Assembly: GCA_011390785.1 (NCBI GenBank)
Contig: JAABRR010000034.1
Location: 1 to 42,321, forward strand
Reading direction: 5' to 3'
Length of the DNA: 42,321 nt
From: Sphingobacteriia bacterium
GTDB taxonomy: Bacteria > Bacteroidota > Bacteroidia > Bacteroidales > UBA7960
In this document: positions 1-7,320 of the stretch, in pieces
Layout: every line of letters starts with the position of its first letter
How positions within the stretch are numbered: position 1 is the stretch's first letter
Notes under the pieces: generated by a model
The model's database searches: none
What the model saw: only the letters and a program-made list of their open reading frames with translations
What the model was told of the DNA's origin: nothing
Position numbers and translations under genes: made by a program

Positions 1-102
1 TGGTTGGGCTTAAATTTCATCAGTTCGTTGCTCGAAGAAACAGATATTGGCAATTGGAATGCTGCCTTTTCATGGGGAGATCATGCCAGCAAATCATCGT
101 AA
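1..102 (+). CDS. C-terminal end of an unidentified protein (partial)
   Basis: An open frame runs in from the left edge and stops at TAA 100-102, giving 33 residues that start WLGLNF and end HASKSS. The fragment is too short to assign to a family. It contains three tryptophans and no charged cluster or motif that I recognise. It is followed by the 18-bp inverted repeat at 183-233, which could serve as its terminator. Confidence 0.5.
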   Translation, partial: WLGLNFISSLLEETDIGNWNAAFSWGDHASKSS

Positions 103-182
103 ACTTGAAATCTGCCATTAATAAGCCACAGAAATTGCCTAAGCTTTTGATTAAAAGAGTTCAAGCACAGGAGAACAAATAA

Positions 183-233
183 AAAATGGATATATTTGTG
201 ATGCAAATCCAGTAGCACAAATATATCCATTTT
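183..233 (+). terminator. Perfect 18-bp inverted repeat directly before yjbQ
   Basis: Positions 183-200 and 216-233 are exact reverse complements around a 15-nt loop. The right arm ends in TTTT and is followed by GTT and the ATG at 237. It could terminate the gene ending at 102, or fold in the 5' leader of the next gene and control access to its start codon. The sequence alone does not decide between these. Confidence 0.6.
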
Positions 234-236
234 GTT

Positions 237-641
237 ATGCAAAAGGTTATCTCCATAAGTACCCATGCCCGCGAAGGGTTGTATGATATCACCAAGGAAG
301 TATTTAAGGTTGTTGAATCGAGTAGAATTGAAACCGGCCTGGTGAATGTGTATGTAAGGGGTGCCACGGCTGGCATCATGATCCAGGAAAACTGGGATCA
401 ATCGGTGCAAGCAGATGTGGTAAATCTGTTTCGGAAACTTATACCGGAGGGTGTCTGGCTGCACGACCAGCAGGATGGTAATGGTGATTCCCATTTGAAA
501 GCCGGGATCGTAGGGCCCCAGGAAACTATACCTATCATGAATGGAGAAATGGCCCTTTCCACCTGGCAAAACATTTTTCTCTGCGAATTTGACGGCCCAC
601 GAAAAAAAAGAAATGTGGTAGTAACCATCCTTAAAGGATAA
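237..641 (+). CDS. YjbQ/UPF0047 family protein
   Basis: The product is 134 aa, the usual length for the YjbQ (UPF0047) family. E. coli YjbQ has been reported to have weak thiamine-phosphate-synthase-like activity; the physiological role is unclear. Family landmarks are the TGLVNVYV strand (33-40), ATAGIMIQEN (43-52), W74-L-H76, the GNGDSH motif (81-86) whose histidine is a conserved metal/active-site residue, and the GEMALSTWQ segment (103-111). Many family members have HTTAG where this protein has GATAG, so one conserved histidine is replaced; I recall a similar form in other Bacteroidota. The ATG at 237 is the natural family start but has no visible Shine-Dalgarno and lies 3 nt after the inverted repeat. 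The next gene on the same strand begins about 65 nt downstream. Confidence 0.9.
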   Translation: MQKVISISTHAREGLYDITKEVFKVVESSRIETGLVNVYVRGATAGIMIQENWDQSVQADVVNLFRKLIPEGVWLHDQQDGNGDSHLKAGIVGPQETIPIMNGEMALSTWQNIFLCEFDGPRKKRNVVVTILKG

Positions 642-705
642 GAGATGAGAAATTCTCTGATATCAATTAATTTTCTAACTCTTTACAACTAAACAAGCCT
701 TGAAA

Positions 706-2319
706 ATGAAAAAGCAAATTAAAGACAGTGTTTTGCATGTGCAGCTTGTAATCGTTTTACTGGCTCTGGTTTTGATAAATGCTGGGTGTAACCCATCACA
801 AAATAATGGCTCAGATTCAGTTGATATTAACTTCTCCTTTCTTGAGTATGATATTTCCCAAATGCAAAAGGGGTATTCTGACGGGAGTTTTACCATTGAA
901 GAAGTTGTCTCTGCTTACCTTAAAAGAATTGATGCAATTGACAAAACCGGCCCTGCTTTGAATTCTGTTTTAACCATTAATCCGGATGCACTTGAAATTG
1001 CCCGTAATTTGGATGAAGAGCTAAAGGCAGGGAAAAGTCGCGGGCCCTTGCATGGAATACCCGTTTTACTAAAAGACAATATCGACACCCATGACAAAAT
1101 GCCCACTACAGCAGGCTCCAGGGCATTGTCAGAATCTTTTCCTCTCAAAGATAGTTTTGTGACTCAAAAGCTAAGAGAAGCTGGTGCCGTTATTTTGGGC
1201 AAAGCCAATCTGAGTGAATGGGCAAATTTTCGTGGTGAGCTTTCCAGCAGTGGTTGGAGTGGGGTAGGGGGGCAAACAAAGAATCCTTATGTATTGGATC
1301 GCAATCCCTGCGGCTCCAGTTCAGGGTCAGGTGCAGCGGTATCGGCCAATTTAACCATGTTTGCCATTGGTACAGAAACCAATGGTTCCATCGTTTGCCC
1401 TTCCAATGCCAATGGTATTGTGGGAATCAAGCCAACAGTAGGCTTGGTGAGTCGTGCAGGTATTGTTCCCATTTCTTCTTCACTCGATATTGCCGGACCC
1501 ATGGCCCGCAATGTTTCTGATGCAGCTATAGCTCTTGGTGCGTTAGCCGGTGTTGACGAGAATGATCCACACACCTTGCAAGGTGAAGGAAAGTACCCGT
1601 CTGATTATACCCGGTATTTGAAATCTGATGGACTTCAGGGAAAAAGGGTTGGCTTGTTTACAGGTCCGCTGGGAAGGCATTTTAAGGTAGATACGCTTAT
1701 GTGGCAAGCCATAAGATATATGGAAAGTCAGGGTGCAGAAGTTGTAGAACTCAACCAGGTTATTGCTCCCGGCACCGGTAACCATGCATTTCAGGTTATG
1801 TTATATGAATATAAAGACGGATTAAATAAGTATTTTAATTCGTTGGGAGCCAATGGCAAAATCAAAAATCTGGAAGAACTCATTGCTTTTAACCAAAATG
1901 ATTCAATTGAGTTGATGTGGTACAATCAGCAATATCTGGAAATGGCTCTGGAAAAAGGATCCCTGGAATCTGAAGAGTATAAAAATGCTCTGGAAGCCAT
2001 GCATAAGGGTGCTCGTGAAGAGGGAATCGATAAGGTGATGGATGAGTATGATCTTGATGCCATTGTTGCTCCTACTGGCAGTCCTGCCTGGAAAACCGAC
2101 TGGATCAACGGAGATAGTTTCCATCTGGGTAGTTCATCACCCGCAGCCTATGCCGGTTATCCCAATATTACGCTACCAATGGGTTTTGTAAATAATCTTC
2201 CTGTTGGGATGTCAATTTTTGGCCGGGCCTGGAGCGAACCGACTCTCATCGAAATCGCCTATGCGTATGAGCAGGGAACGAAACATCGAAAGACTCCGCA
2301 GTTTTTGGACAAAGACTGA
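706..2319 (+). CDS. Amidase-signature family lipoprotein
   Basis: Serine amidase of the amidase-signature family, about 537 aa. Counting from the ATG at 706, the Ser-cisSer-Lys triad is K123 (in PVLLKDN), S204 (in PCGSSSGSG) and S228 (in GTETNGS). The 24-residue gap between the two serines matches peptide amidases. A frame start at TTG 700 is possible, but ATG 706 gives a cleaner signal peptide: MKKQ, a hydrophobic stretch, then a lipobox ending NAGC near residue 28. The enzyme is therefore probably a lipid-anchored periplasmic or outer-membrane amidase. It hydrolyses an amide bond, possibly in peptides or peptide amides; the real substrate cannot be read from sequence. The C-terminal region (AYAGYPNITLPMG, LPVGMSIFGR) is intact. 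It converges with the membrane-protein gene ending at 2347. Confidence 0.93.
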   Translation: MKKQIKDSVLHVQLVIVLLALVLINAGCNPSQNNGSDSVDINFSFLEYDISQMQKGYSDGSFTIEEVVSAYLKRIDAIDKTGPALNSVLTINPDALEIARNLDEELKAGKSRGPLHGIPVLLKDNIDTHDKMPTTAGSRALSESFPLKDSFVTQKLREAGAVILGKANLSEWANFRGELSSSGWSGVGGQTKNPYVLDRNPCGSSSGSGAAVSANLTMFAIGTETNGSIVCPSNANGIVGIKPTVGLVSRAGIVPISSSLDIAGPMARNVSDAAIALGALAGVDENDPHTLQGEGKYPSDYTRYLKSDGLQGKRVGLFTGPLGRHFKVDTLMWQAIRYMESQGAEVVELNQVIAPGTGNHAFQVMLYEYKDGLNKYFNSLGANGKIKNLEELIAFNQNDSIELMWYNQQYLEMALEKGSLESEEYKNALEAMHKGAREEGIDKVMDEYDLDAIVAPTGSPAWKTDWINGDSFHLGSSSPAAYAGYPNITLPMGFVNNLPVGMSIFGRAWSEPTLIEIAYAYEQGTKHRKTPQFLDKD

Positions 2320-2346
2320 TTTATTGGTCTGGGTTTTTATGCCAAT

Positions 2347-3252
2347 CTATTTTTCTTTACCCACAATGGCTTCAATGGCTCGTTGTGCCAACCTTTCAGA
2401 AAACCCTGATACAAAAGCAACAGCGAAAAAATCAAGTGGTTCGTCAAAAACAAAATTGAAAAGTTTTATATTTTCTGCAACAGAAGATTTCATTATCAGG
2501 AAGATAAAGATGGAAAAGGATGCCCCTACAAATATTTTACTAAGGGTAATGATGGTATTACTACCTATTTCTGTTAGTCGCGAAACACGGGTTGAATACC
2601 TTGTAAATAATATACCACTGGTAATAGCTCCTAAAAATCCAAATAGCAATACTCCGGTAATCAGGCCTGAAATGCTAATGCTATGGCTGAATTCATGGCC
2701 ATAATTATTTATCAAAACAGAAAAATAGATAATTATCGCAGTAATAAAGGCTCCCAAAAGCATAAAAAGCAACTGAAACATGCTTCTCGATAATGTATTT
2801 TTATAATACTGGTTGTTATAATGCTCATCTTTTATCTCTAAGGCTCTAACGAGCACTTCTGCTTTTGGGGGTAAGGGTTTGGGCTGGTCAGGTGTCCCCA
2901 ACATTCTTAGTATGGCGTCTTTACGCCAGTCGTTCAGTTTTGAACATTCTACCTGTAATTCTTCTGTCAAAGCAATTTTTTCTTCATCTGCCATGCCGTA
3001 GACTTCTAATCTTTGTGCAGTGTGAAATGATTTCCAACCTTCATCGATTTTAAGTTTTGTAAGAAACTCCTCAGCATTTTTTATCAATGTTTTTGCCTGG
3101 ATGGCCCATTGTTCATTTTCACTTTTTGTCTCGGCAATTCGTTTGTCGAGCAAAGGTTTATAGCTTGCTAAATCGCCTGCCAGACGAGTATAGCGCGGAG
3201 AGTAATCAATGGATACAAGCCGTCTGAAATATGCCTTAATTCTATTTTTCAT
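2347..3252 (-). CDS. Multi-pass membrane protein with helical N-terminal domain, unknown function
   Basis: The product is 301 aa and I do not recognise a named family. Residues 1-150 are charged, helix-rich and probably cytoplasmic. Hydrophobic segments follow at about 158-181, 192-215 and 235-255, with a weaker one near 273-284. The C-terminus carries GFSERLAQRAIE (283-294). From memory, a similar GFSERF-like ending recurs in poorly characterised bacterial membrane proteins; this is not a homology claim. It is the last of three minus-strand genes, 81 nt after the AAA ATPase gene, so co-transcription with the DUF4255 and AAA genes is plausible. It is not one of the structural components of injection systems that I know. 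It could be a membrane anchor or effector partner of that module, or an unrelated neighbour. Confidence 0.8.
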   Translation of the reverse strand: MKNRIKAYFRRLVSIDYSPRYTRLAGDLASYKPLLDKRIAETKSENEQWAIQAKTLIKNAEEFLTKLKIDEGWKSFHTAQRLEVYGMADEEKIALTEELQVECSKLNDWRKDAILRMLGTPDQPKPLPPKAEVLVRALEIKDEHYNNQYYKNTLSRSMFQLLFMLLGAFITAIIIYFSVLINNYGHEFSHSISISGLITGVLLFGFLGAITSGILFTRYSTRVSRLTEIGSNTIITLSKIFVGASFSIFIFLIMKSSVAENIKLFNFVFDEPLDFFAVAFVSGFSERLAQRAIEAIVGKEK

Positions 3253-3333
3253 ACTTCTTTTCTTTTAAGTTTACTTACTGAATAGCTGTACTTATATGGC
3301 ATCCAAATGAAAAAGTGGGGATGCATTTACTCT

Positions 3334-3825
3334 TTAGAAATCAATTATTGCCCTAAACTTTCGTTTTGTTCTGATATCGATAAGATGTTTGTTTGTGAAG
3401 GAAATTATTACTATCCCCGGATAGTTGTTAAATAATTTCAGGAGATAGGATATTTCCTGATTTGCATATCTGTCATGAGAATCTTTTGTCTTCGTTCTTT
3501 TGCCAAAAAGTGCATCTGCTTCGTCAAAGAAAAGTATAAAATCGTTTTGCTTAGCTTTTTCAAAAATCGTAGAAAGGTTTTTTTCCGTTTCACCAATATA
3601 TTTTGAAATTACTCTTGACAAATCAATACGAAGAATTTTTTTTTCGGTAATTTTTTCAAGCATATTAGCTGCAAGGGTTTTTTCGGTGCCTGACTCTCCG
3701 CAAAATAGTACAAGAAATCCATTTTGTTTGGAAGCAATAGTTCCCGTCTTATGCCTGGTGTATTGCGAGAACAATTCTGAAAGATCAACCATTTGATCTT
3801 TAATGATTTCGATATCGTCTTTCAT
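3334..3825 (-). CDS. Shortened eCIS-type (Afp15-like) AAA ATPase, probably degenerate
   Basis: The product is 163 aa and is recognisable as the AAA core found in Afp15/Pvc15-like ATPases of contractile injection systems. It has ISKYIGETEKNL (73-84), ILFFDEADALFGKR (97-110) and KDSHDRYANQEISYLL (114-129), signature segments of that family. Several things are wrong for an active enzyme. The large N-terminal region of the family is absent. Walker A reads GESGTEKT (43-50) with Glu in place of the last glycine. The sensor and arginine-finger region (usually ASNxK followed by AFxRRF) has become SFTNK and IRTKRKF. The protein also stops at residue 163, before the C-terminal lid. No continuation is visible after the stop, and an in-frame TAA lies two codons before the ATG. 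It is either a pseudogene remnant or a repurposed non-ATPase. Confidence 0.8.
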   Translation of the reverse strand: MKDDIEIIKDQMVDLSELFSQYTRHKTGTIASKQNGFLVLFCGESGTEKTLAANMLEKITEKKILRIDLSRVISKYIGETEKNLSTIFEKAKQNDFILFFDEADALFGKRTKTKDSHDRYANQEISYLLKLFNNYPGIVIISFTNKHLIDIRTKRKFRAIIDF

Positions 3826-3941
3826 AATTTATATCTTTTTATTCCTTAGCTACAGCTGCGGATTAAAGGGTATATCGGTTATTAGGGAAAATCCTTTTAT
3901 GAAAATAATTTCACTGCAATTGATTAGATTAATCTTTTAAT

Positions 3942-4457
3942 CTATCCCTTTGATAACCGCATTTTATAACAAACAAAAGGTTGGAAATTTCCACCTGTAG
4001 AGTTTTTTAACTGATATACTTCTTCCAGCGAAAGGGTTTGAAGGTACATCATTATTTTTACTGGCTCTGATTCCTGATCGTCAGCAGACTCATTTCTTTC
4101 CAGTCTGAATTCGGGGGATGATTGGAAAAATCGAATAGTGTGAGAAATAGTTTGCAAGGCTTTTTCATAGTCATCAATCATGGCTGTAAATATCAATTGC
4201 AGGTTAAGATTAGTGAAAATATTGTCCTTTCCACCTTTACTGGTTGCCCGATCAGGATTAAGTAGCGTATTTTTGATAAATGGCTCCTCTGATATATTTA
4301 ACAGGGTAATGACCAGTTGGTTATTGTCAGATGGAAGCGGGTTAAATCGCATCAGGTTGCCAAGTGATATCTGGGGCGAAGGAGAATCAGATTTTGACTG
4401 ATCGGGGAAAGACCCTTGTAATTCATGGGCTAAAAAATTAAGAGCTCGTTTTAGCAT
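3942..4457 (-). CDS. DUF4255 / Afp16-Pvc16-like protein (eCIS tail terminator family)
   Basis: The product is 171 aa. It matches the DUF4255 (Pvc16 N-terminal) pattern: an N-terminal helix MLKRALNFLAHEL, ISLGNL (30-35), LVITLLNISEEP (48-59) followed by KN, NLNLQLIFTAM (83-93), DYEKALQTISHTIRFFQ (96-112), and the ending TGGNFQPFVCYKMRL, which resembles Bacteroidota members. In antifeeding-prophage and PVC-like particles this family caps the tube/sheath and sets tail length. Here it appears complete and is not obviously decayed. It lies 116 nt upstream of the Afp15-like AAA gene on the same strand, the usual functional pairing in eCIS loci. No sheath, tube, spike or baseplate gene is present in the window, so it is an orphan relative to a full particle. 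Confidence 0.85.
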   Translation of the reverse strand: MLKRALNFLAHELQGSFPDQSKSDSPSPQISLGNLMRFNPLPSDNNQLVITLLNISEEPFIKNTLLNPDRATSKGGKDNIFTNLNLQLIFTAMIDDYEKALQTISHTIRFFQSSPEFRLERNESADDQESEPVKIMMYLQTLSLEEVYQLKNSTGGNFQPFVCYKMRLSKG

Positions 4458-4654
4458 AAACTTGTGGTTTTAAATTGTGTATCTTAAAGATAAAACCAGA
4501 TTGTGATATTATCAAATAAAAGGCAGCAATATGTTGTCTTTTAGATTATTATAACAAATCTCTACTGTTTATCCTGATTCTTTCAATCATTTGACAGGGC
4601 AGTTTCTAATTCCAGATGTTAGCGAGCATTAAAACTGGTGGAATCTATGGATAC

Positions 4655-4686
4655 AAAAAAAGGTGCATTTTACGATGCACCTTTTT
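4655..4686 (-). terminator. Intrinsic terminator after the peroxiredoxin gene
   Basis: GGTGCAT (4662-4668) pairs with ATGCACC (4675-4681) around a 6-nt loop, flanked by an A-run (4655-4661) and a T-run (4682-4686). Read on the minus strand it is a stem followed by seven U residues, 24 nt after the stop codon of the peroxiredoxin gene. Its A/T symmetry means it could also work on the plus strand. Confidence 0.85.
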
Positions 4687-4709
4687 GAATTTTAAAAAAC
4701 CTACTCTGA

Positions 4710-5408
4710 TTATTTCTTCTCTTTCTTGAAACACATAAACCAGTCAAGACAATAGGTATTATCATCAGGATTGTTGACTCGGTCTCTTGCTGTCCCACAT
4801 GATCCTGGAGGGGGCACAATTACATCGTCACCGGGCTGCCAGTTGGCAGGAGTTGCAATTTGTTCTCTGTCAGCCTTTTGCATAGCAATAATCATTCTCA
4901 TAATCTCATCCATATTGCGGCCTGTGCTCAACGGATAATAGAGTATCGCACGAACCTTGGCATCAGGGTCCATAATAAATACCGCTCTCACAGCCTGTGT
5001 CGTTGAAGCGTTAGGTTGTACCATCCCGAACTTTCCGGAAACATCCATTTTAAGGTCTTCGATAACAGGGAAGTTTACTTCAACATTTTTCATCCCCTTA
5101 AACTCAATTTTTTCCTTAATTGTACGCAACCATGCAATATGAGCATAAATACTATCAATAGATAAACCAATCAGCTCGGTATTGTACTTGCGAAAATCAT
5201 CTTGCATTACGGCAAAAGTCATAAACTCAGTTGTACAAACCGGAGTAAAATCTGCTGGGTGGCTAAATAATATTACCCATTTTCCCTTATAGTCCTCAGG
5301 GAAGTTAATTGGGCCCATGGTTGTTTTGGCTCTAAAGGAAGGAGCATCGTCACCAATTAAAGGCAATCTTACAACTTCTTCTTGTTCTTTCACATTAGTG
5401 TTTTCCAT
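4710..5408 (-). CDS. Peroxiredoxin, Prx6-type with C-terminal resolving cysteines
   Basis: Thiol peroxidase of 232 aa that reduces hydrogen peroxide and organic hydroperoxides. The peroxidatic cysteine is C58 in HPADFTPVCTTEF. The length and the long C-terminal arm (185-232) place it in the Prx6-like group. Unlike mammalian 1-Cys Prx6, the tail has three cysteines, C204, C220 and C226, with CLDWFMC resembling the CxDWWFC-type ending of archaeal and thermophile enzymes. A 2-Cys mechanism with a C-terminal resolving cysteine is therefore likely. No signal peptide is visible, so it should be cytoplasmic. It is monocistronic: a terminator follows at 4655-4686 and the 5' flank is 157 nt with no clear promoter match. 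Confidence 0.95.
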   Translation of the reverse strand: MENTNVKEQEEVVRLPLIGDDAPSFRAKTTMGPINFPEDYKGKWVILFSHPADFTPVCTTEFMTFAVMQDDFRKYNTELIGLSIDSIYAHIAWLRTIKEKIEFKGMKNVEVNFPVIEDLKMDVSGKFGMVQPNASTTQAVRAVFIMDPDAKVRAILYYPLSTGRNMDEIMRMIIAMQKADREQIATPANWQPGDDVIVPPPGSCGTARDRVNNPDDNTYCLDWFMCFKKEKK

Positions 5409-5565
5409 AATTGAATTTTATTTTAAGTTTTATTTAAAATTGATTAACGCAGTTAAACAGATTTTGCAATAGGAAGGTTCAAAAAATCTCAACATAAAGG
5501 CTCAAAAATGTCAAATTCTTTTAAGTTGGTATGGATACTTTGATTTTACCTTTTTATAAGGTGAT

Positions 5566-5928
5566 TCATAATGTAGGGTAGAATGCATCTTCTATATGAT
5601 AAACCTGATACTGTTGCCCCTTTTTAAGGATAGAAATAATATCAAAACGTGTTTCAAGATCAAGGTTGTGTTCTGAAATATAGCCATTGGCTGCTTTAAT
5701 CAGGTTTTTTTGTTTTGATCGTGTAACAAATTCTTCAGGTTCGCCAAAATAGTTTGTGCTTCGTGTTTTTACTTCAGCTATAATCAGTGTGTCTTTTGTG
5801 CGTGCAATAATATCAAGTTCCAATGGCCCTTTTCTCCAGTTGGTTTCAAGTATTTTATAACCTTTTTTGGCAAGATAATCCGATGCAAGCTCTTCGCCGG
5901 TTTTTCCTATTTCATGAAATTCTGCCAT
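5566..5928 (-). CDS. YraN/UPF0102 family endonuclease-like protein
   Basis: The product is 120 aa, the standard UPF0102 (YraN) length. It keeps the PD-(D/E)xK-type nuclease core: an N-terminal helix GKTGEELASDYLAKKGY, then ELDIIA (37-42) and IIAEVKTRS (49-57), where the acidic residues and the EVK lysine form the putative catalytic site. A role in DNA processing or repair is assumed from the fold; no family-wide substrate is established. It lies 27 nt after pssA on the same strand and is probably co-transcribed with it. The ATG at 5928 gives the usual N-terminus. Confidence 0.93.
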   Translation of the reverse strand: MAEFHEIGKTGEELASDYLAKKGYKILETNWRKGPLELDIIARTKDTLIIAEVKTRSTNYFGEPEEFVTRSKQKNLIKAANGYISEHNLDLETRFDIISILKKGQQYQVYHIEDAFYPTL

Positions 5929-5955
5929 TCTCTTCCGGATAAGGAATATAGTGTA

Positions 5956-6693
5956 TTAATTAATTCTTGCAAATTTGCCCGCTACAGAAAGAAAAATATA
6001 GAAAATGATCAGTAACGGCAATCCAAAAATACCAAAGAATAGTAAAAGAAAAAAACTGCCCAATAGAAAAAGGTATCTGATTTTATTTGTTTTGAAGCTT
6101 ACATTTTTAAATTTCAATGAAAACAGAGGTAGCTCAGAAACAAGTAAGGTGCTTAATACTACAATGAGAACTAGCATTAACCAGAAGTTTTCTGTTAAAC
6201 CGGAATATAGGGTGAAGAAGTAATGGTCGCTATTTCCAAATTTCAAAACAATAGGTAAAGAAATAATAAAAATAGCATTGGCAGGTGTTGGCAATCCGCG
6301 AAAACGGTCACTCTGTTGCTCGTCAATATTGAACTTTGCCAGTCTCAAAGCAGAGAAAATAGTTATTACAAAGGCCAAAAATGGAAATATATTATATGAA
6401 GATACCAGAAATCCCCAATCAGGCGATGCCATTTGCATATATTTATAAATAATAATTGAAGGCACCAACCCAAAACTAATAAGGTCGGCAAGCGAATCAA
6501 GTTCTTTACCCATTAAGCTGTATGCTTTTAGCAATCGGGCCAAGAAGCCATCGAAGAAGTCGAAAACAGAAGCCAGAATTACAAAAAAAGCGGCTGTATG
6601 CAAGAGACCATCTAAAGCCAGGACCACTCCAATTGAACCAGAAAGTAAGTTAAGGCTCGTAAGAAAATTGGGTAAATAAGCGCGTAAATTCAT
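5956..6693 (-). CDS. pssA: CDP-diacylglycerol-serine O-phosphatidyltransferase
   Basis: Integral membrane enzyme that makes phosphatidylserine from CDP-diacylglycerol and serine, the first step toward phosphatidylethanolamine. The 245-aa product carries the complete CDP-alcohol phosphotransferase motif: D45, D48-G49, A52-R53, G62, D66 and D70, within DFFDGFLAR and GKELDSLAD. About six to eight hydrophobic segments follow the family pattern. The open frame continues upstream to 7026, but that extension lacks family character and lies over an opposite-strand gene. I chose ATG 6693, which gives the expected MNLRAYLPNFLTSLNLL start. yraN follows 27 nt downstream. Confidence 0.93.
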   Translation of the reverse strand: MNLRAYLPNFLTSLNLLSGSIGVVLALDGLLHTAAFFVILASVFDFFDGFLARLLKAYSLMGKELDSLADLISFGLVPSIIIYKYMQMASPDWGFLVSSYNIFPFLAFVITIFSALRLAKFNIDEQQSDRFRGLPTPANAIFIISLPIVLKFGNSDHYFFTLYSGLTENFWLMLVLIVVLSTLLVSELPLFSLKFKNVSFKTNKIRYLFLLGSFFLLLFFGIFGLPLLIIFYIFLSVAGKFARIN

Positions 6694-6769
6694 ATTTTTA
6701 CAAGGTTTGATAATCCTTTTTGTCAGTATTTTGTTTAATAAATATTTGATATCACAAATATAATAAAGC

Positions 6770-7015
6770 ATGAATGCCACTGAATTTGCTAATTTGCCAT
6801 TAAAAGAAAAAGTGTATCTTATTTTTGAACATGGCAATGAGATTGCATCGAGACAATTTTTGTACTTTGATATAAAACTATATTCTTTTTTTGAATTTTT
6901 TGCTGAAGTTTGGTACATTCCCAACAATAATAAAATTGACAGGGTAGAAGTAGTATCAACCGATGAAGTTTTATCATTGTATAAAAGCGAATTTGATATT
7001 TCAGAATTGTTATAA
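6770..7015 (+). CDS. Small conserved Bacteroidota protein, unknown function
   Basis: The product is 81 aa, soluble and acidic, starting MNATEFANLPLKEKVYLI and ending KSEFDISELL. The LPLKEK..LIFEHG opening, the LYSFFEFFAEVWY centre and the YIPNNNKIDRVE loop resemble small hypothetical proteins that I recall from Bacteroidales; I know of no function. It is divergent from pssA, 76 nt apart. It occupies the antisense of the implausible upstream extension of pssA, which supports the shorter pssA start. It has no signal peptide or membrane segment. Confidence 0.7.
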   Translation: MNATEFANLPLKEKVYLIFEHGNEIASRQFLYFDIKLYSFFEFFAEVWYIPNNNKIDRVEVVSTDEVLSLYKSEFDISELL

Positions 7016-7225
7016 TAACATTCCAAATAAATTTCATCAAAATTAGGCTTTTTGAGCTAAATCGCTTAATTAAAAACTGTTTTTTGACACCAATTAATGG
7101 TTGGTAAAAAAAGGGTTTTGAAGTAAAAATGTATTTTTTTTAGATTATTGTTGATAAATATTATGTTGAAATCGGGTAGTAACTATTTCGTATAGTTGTA
7201 TTTCGAAAATTATTTTTTTATTTTC

Positions 7226-7257
7226 TTTGATTTATAAAAAATCTATTTGTAATTTTG
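7226..7257 (+). promoter_or_regulatory. Bacteroidota primary-sigma promoter for rpsU
   Basis: TTTG at 7226-7229 and TAATTTTG at 7250-7257 fit the -33 TTTG and -7 TAnnTTTG consensus, with a 20-nt spacer. Transcription would start near 7262, giving a leader of about 60 nt before the ATG at 7321. The rest of the gap 7016-7320 is very AT-rich and shows no gene. Confidence 0.75.
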
Positions 7258-7320
7258 CAGCCCCATTTAGTAAATCTTTAAAAATAACTACAATATAATT
7301 TTAAAAGAAAGAGGTTTAAT

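Noticed and set aside
2204-2704. 166-aa open frame on the plus strand
   Set aside because: It overlaps the end of the amidase in another frame and the membrane-protein gene on the opposite strand; low-complexity translation without domain character.
2347-4457. Reading the three-gene module as a type VI secretion or MoxR/VWA locus
   Set aside because: The AAA motifs (DSHDRYAN, SKYIGETEKNL) are those of eCIS Afp15-like proteins and the partner is DUF4255; no VWA, TssB/C or ClpV features are present.
6694-7026. N-terminal extension of PssA
   Set aside because: The extra residues do not resemble the family, no start signal supports it, and it lies over a plausible gene on the other strand.
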